Below the pieces are notes generated by a model. That model searched no databases. It was not told where the DNA came from and was given only the letters and a program-made list of their open reading frames with translations. Below, one piece after another: positions 45,362-47,483 of a stretch of 47,483 bases of DNA (its first letter is position 1; every line of letters begins with the position of its first letter). Source of the stretch: Candidatus Woesebacteria bacterium GW2011_GWB1_33_22 (GTDB lineage: Bacteria > Patescibacteriota > Microgenomatia > UBA8517); the NCBI GenBank assembly GCA_000989765.1, contig LBOW01000003.1, positions 1-47,483 on the forward strand, read 5' to 3'. Both the position numbers and the translations under genes were made by a program.

Positions 45362-47483
45362 TTAACATTCACTGTGACCACAAGCATGACATTTACTGCA
45401 TCCTTCTTCAAACACTAAAGCCCCTGCCCCACAAGAGGGACAAATGTCTCCTGGTTTATCATGCTTATCAACCGTTGCTGTCACAAACAAACTTTCTTGT
45501 TGTTTACTTGGTTCAACATGTGGAACAGAGGCAACAACCTCACTTACTACCCCATTTGTATTTAGATTTCCAAATATATTTGGACTATTATGATATCCGT
45601 TTATCCCAAAATTATAATGAACCGAAATAGCTCCAGCAATAGCATCTGGTAGAGACCTTATTTTAGTTGGACCAAAACCAATTGACCTTCTCCCTCCAAT
45701 ACCCGACAGTTGTTCCGCAATTTCTTTGGCCTTTTCTTTTGCCGAAACATTTCCTCTAAATTTTAGGGCTGTTGATATAGTTCTACCCAATGCTTCAGCC
45801 ATTGCCGCAACATCTGACCCCGCTTTGCCGACATTAATAAATACTTCTAATGGTTCACCAAGATTATCTTCGTTTATGGTAATAAATGCAGTGCCAACTG
45901 GAGTATTCATTCTATAAGTTGATCCCTTGACCATATATGGCCTATGTCTTAACGGTTCTTCCTGAATAATTGGTAAGTCTTTTTTAACTCCGAGGTTTAA
46001 TACCTGAACATCTTTACAACCATCTCTAAAAACTGTTATACCTTTGCAATCAGATTTCCAGGCTTGTAAGTAAACATTTTTAATGTCCTCAACTGAGACA
46101 TCATGTCTTAAATTAATAGTTTTACTTACAGCATTTTCGGTATGTTTTTGGAATACATTTTGAGTTTTGATGTGCCACTCAGGATCTATTTCATGGGCTG
46201 TTCCAAAGATATCTTTAATCTTTTGGGGTAGTTCTTCAATATGCCTGACAACTCCTTTCTCTCCAACTTTATCCATTAGTTCTTGGCTCCAAAAGCCCTC
46301 TTTTTTGGCTATCTCTTCAAATTTAGGATTAACAAAAGTTAATTTTCTATTTAAGTGTTTATCTTTAACAATATGCTGAAAGGCAATTGCAAATAACGGT
46401 TCGATCCCAGAAGATGCACCAGCAATAATTGATATTGTCCCAGTTGGTGCAATTGTTGTAACTGTAGAGTTTCTCCTAAGCTTACCTTTTTTGTAAATCG
46501 ATTCTTTAAATAATGGAAATGCTCCCCTAACTTTAGCTAGATTTTCTGTCTCATCAACCGCAGTTTCTTGTATAGTCCTCGCAATTTTTTCGGCAAGCTC
46601 CAAGGCTTTGGAAGAATCATATGGAATTCCCAAATCCAAAAGCATATCTGCCCAACCACCAATCCCCAAACCAATCCTTCTTATGGCAAAAACTGTATTT
46701 CTTATTTGTTCTAAAGGATAAGGGTTGACTTCAATAACATTATCCAAAAATCTAACAGACTTTCTAGTTATATCTTTTAATTCATCCCAAAGAACCTCAC
46801 CGTTTTTAACAAAGTAAGTTAAAAAGATACTACCAAGGTTGCAGGCATCAAAAGGATAAAGAGGTTGTTCACCACATTGATGAACAACAATTCCGTTTGC
46901 AATTATAGAATGACTAATCGGTTCTGTAACATCGTAAACATTTTGAATACCGGCGTTTTTAATTTCTACAACGATATCTACAAATTGGTCCTGTAAACGT
47001 CTATTTTTTCTTGGTCTGGTATTTTCAAGATGTTTTTGTTTATCAATATTTAAAAATCCTATCTCATTCTTAAATTTCTCTCTGAAATCACCAAATATGC
47101 CTAATTCATAAAGCACACCATCCGTTGTATAAGTTTTTATATTTCCCTTCTTGTCTTTATAAGGGAACATTCCCAACCTTTCATCTCTACTTCTGTCAAA
47201 TATTCTCGATTTAATTCCTAAATTTAATAAAAGTAGTTGTACATCTTTTAAGAGTCTCTCGCTTTTTGAAGTTAAAGCAACCCAATCGCTATTGCTTTTT
47301 TTGCTATCTCTAACAGTTTCGTCTGCTGAAAATAAACCTTGCAAGAAACCTACGACAGCATCCTCAGTTGCTGAAAAGATTGATTCGGGAACAGTTTTTT
47401 CTTGAGCTTTGACAGATTTCACTCCAAAGTTCATAAACAAGTCAACCATCTCCTGAGAATGATAAGAAAGATGATATGTATTT
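45362..47483 (-). CDS. nrdJ: B12-dependent ribonucleotide reductase with intein (5' end outside window)
   Basis: The frame is open to the right edge, so the start is outside. From the edge to 46877 the sequence is the C-terminal part of an intein (see separate entry); from 46876 on it is host protein. The extein begins CGEQPLYPFDACNLGS, the conserved NPCGEQ region with the active-site Cys, followed by the finger-loop motif APTGTISIIAGASSGIEP, GRTISTALKFRGNVSA, and a C-terminal Cys cluster CPSCGAGALVFEEG then CSKCHACGHSEC. This is the class II enzyme that reduces ribonucleotides with adenosylcobalamin, without oxygen. Its partner adenosyltransferase gene follows with no gap. Confidence 0.95.
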   Translation of the reverse strand, partial: NTYHLSYHSQEMVDLFMNFGVKSVKAQEKTVPESIFSATEDAVVGFLQGLFSADETVRDSKKSNSDWVALTSKSERLLKDVQLLLLNLGIKSRIFDRSRDERLGMFPYKDKKGNIKTYTTDGVLYELGIFGDFREKFKNEIGFLNIDKQKHLENTRPRKNRRLQDQFVDIVVEIKNAGIQNVYDVTEPISHSIIANGIVVHQCGEQPLYPFDACNLGSIFLTYFVKNGEVLWDELKDITRKSVRFLDNVIEVNPYPLEQIRNTVFAIRRIGLGIGGWADMLLDLGIPYDSSKALELAEKIARTIQETAVDETENLAKVRGAFPLFKESIYKKGKLRRNSTVTTIAPTGTISIIAGASSGIEPLFAIAFQHIVKDKHLNRKLTFVNPKFEEIAKKEGFWSQELMDKVGEKGVVRHIEELPQKIKDIFGTAHEIDPEWHIKTQNVFQKHTENAVSKTINLRHDVSVEDIKNVYLQAWKSDCKGITVFRDGCKDVQVLNLGVKKDLPIIQEEPLRHRPYMVKGSTYRMNTPVGTAFITINEDNLGEPLEVFINVGKAGSDVAAMAEALGRTISTALKFRGNVSAKEKAKEIAEQLSGIGGRRSIGFGPTKIRSLPDAIAGAISVHYNFGINGYHNSPNIFGNLNTNGVVSEVVASVPHVEPSKQQESLFVTATVDKHDKPGDICPSCGAGALVFEEGCSKCHACGHSEC
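46877..47483 (-). other. Intein (C-terminal part, with LAGLIDADG endonuclease) in ribonucleotide reductase
   Basis: Counted from the ATG at 47449, residues 33-43 (AVVGFLQGLFSAD) form a LAGLIDADG-like motif. The C-terminal splice region is NVYDVTEPISHSIIANGIVVHQ and then Cys. The junction is HQ|C, with Gln in the place of the usual Asn, and Cys 192 (codon 46874-46876) is the +1 residue and also the reductase active-site region. The N-terminal splice half lies outside the window. Confidence 0.88.

Overview
The window looks like a chromosome segment of a low-GC ultra-small bacterium of the Patescibacteria (Candidate Phyla Radiation), most likely the Microgenomates group. The evidence is a divergent 16S rRNA start that reads ACACCTACGGGTGGCAGCA where most bacteria have ACTCCTACGGGAGGCAGCA, compact overlapping genes, standard use of TGA as stop, and many short palindromic or tandem repeats placed in frame inside housekeeping genes. 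Group placement is inference; no database search was possible.

Layout. 1-360 is the 5' end of a 16S rRNA gene on the minus strand, with its leader to about 670. 672-2351 is a three-gene membrane/envelope cluster. 2403-2829 holds tRNA-Glu, tRNA-Lys and tRNA-Gln. 2903-4969 holds small proteins, a SpoU/TrmH RNA methyltransferase and an HD phosphohydrolase. 4989-7804 is a thiol-redox cluster: a DsbA-like protein whose two halves are in swapped order, three tiny membrane proteins, TrxB, a Pro/Thr-rich peptide and TrxA.

7876-20472 is a large copper-handling island: two CopA P1B ATPases, a two-component system, free HMA chaperones, HMA/UreH-like/cupredoxin fusions, CcdA, DUF1573 and a thioredoxin-like protein. 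Two leftward transcription units begin with the same 17-bp direct-repeat box (TCTTCA-N5-TCTTAA) placed exactly 12 bp upstream of a -10 element. This suggests one OmpR-family regulator, probably the one encoded in the island, controls both.

20488-37239 is mostly housekeeping: CvpA/CAP protein, Pth, Nramp-like transporter, a PIN/Phd toxin-antitoxin pair, ATP-dependent DNA ligase, Fic, RecF, Fpg, a glycosyltransferase, a 5'-3' exonuclease, FtsH and TrpS. 37282-40538 holds tRNA-Met, a frameshifted gene, an HTH/homing-type protein, a group I intron inside a CAU tRNA resembling initiator tRNA, a GIY-YIG protein, FtsB/DivIC, a divergent tyrosine recombinase and tRNA-Ile(UAU). 40554-47483 holds a UDP-sugar dehydrogenase, a VirD4-like ATPase, a second PIN/Phd pair, a cobalamin adenosyltransferase, and directly upstream of it an intein-containing B12-dependent ribonucleotide reductase running off the right edge.

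Most notable points: the CAU tRNA with a roughly 206-nt group I intron and unusual D and T loops; the permuted DsbA-like protein; the shared copper box; and several families of short repeats that form part of essential proteins (including a zinc-ligand cysteine of Fpg), a Shine-Dalgarno sequence, and the P6 and P8 loops of the intron.
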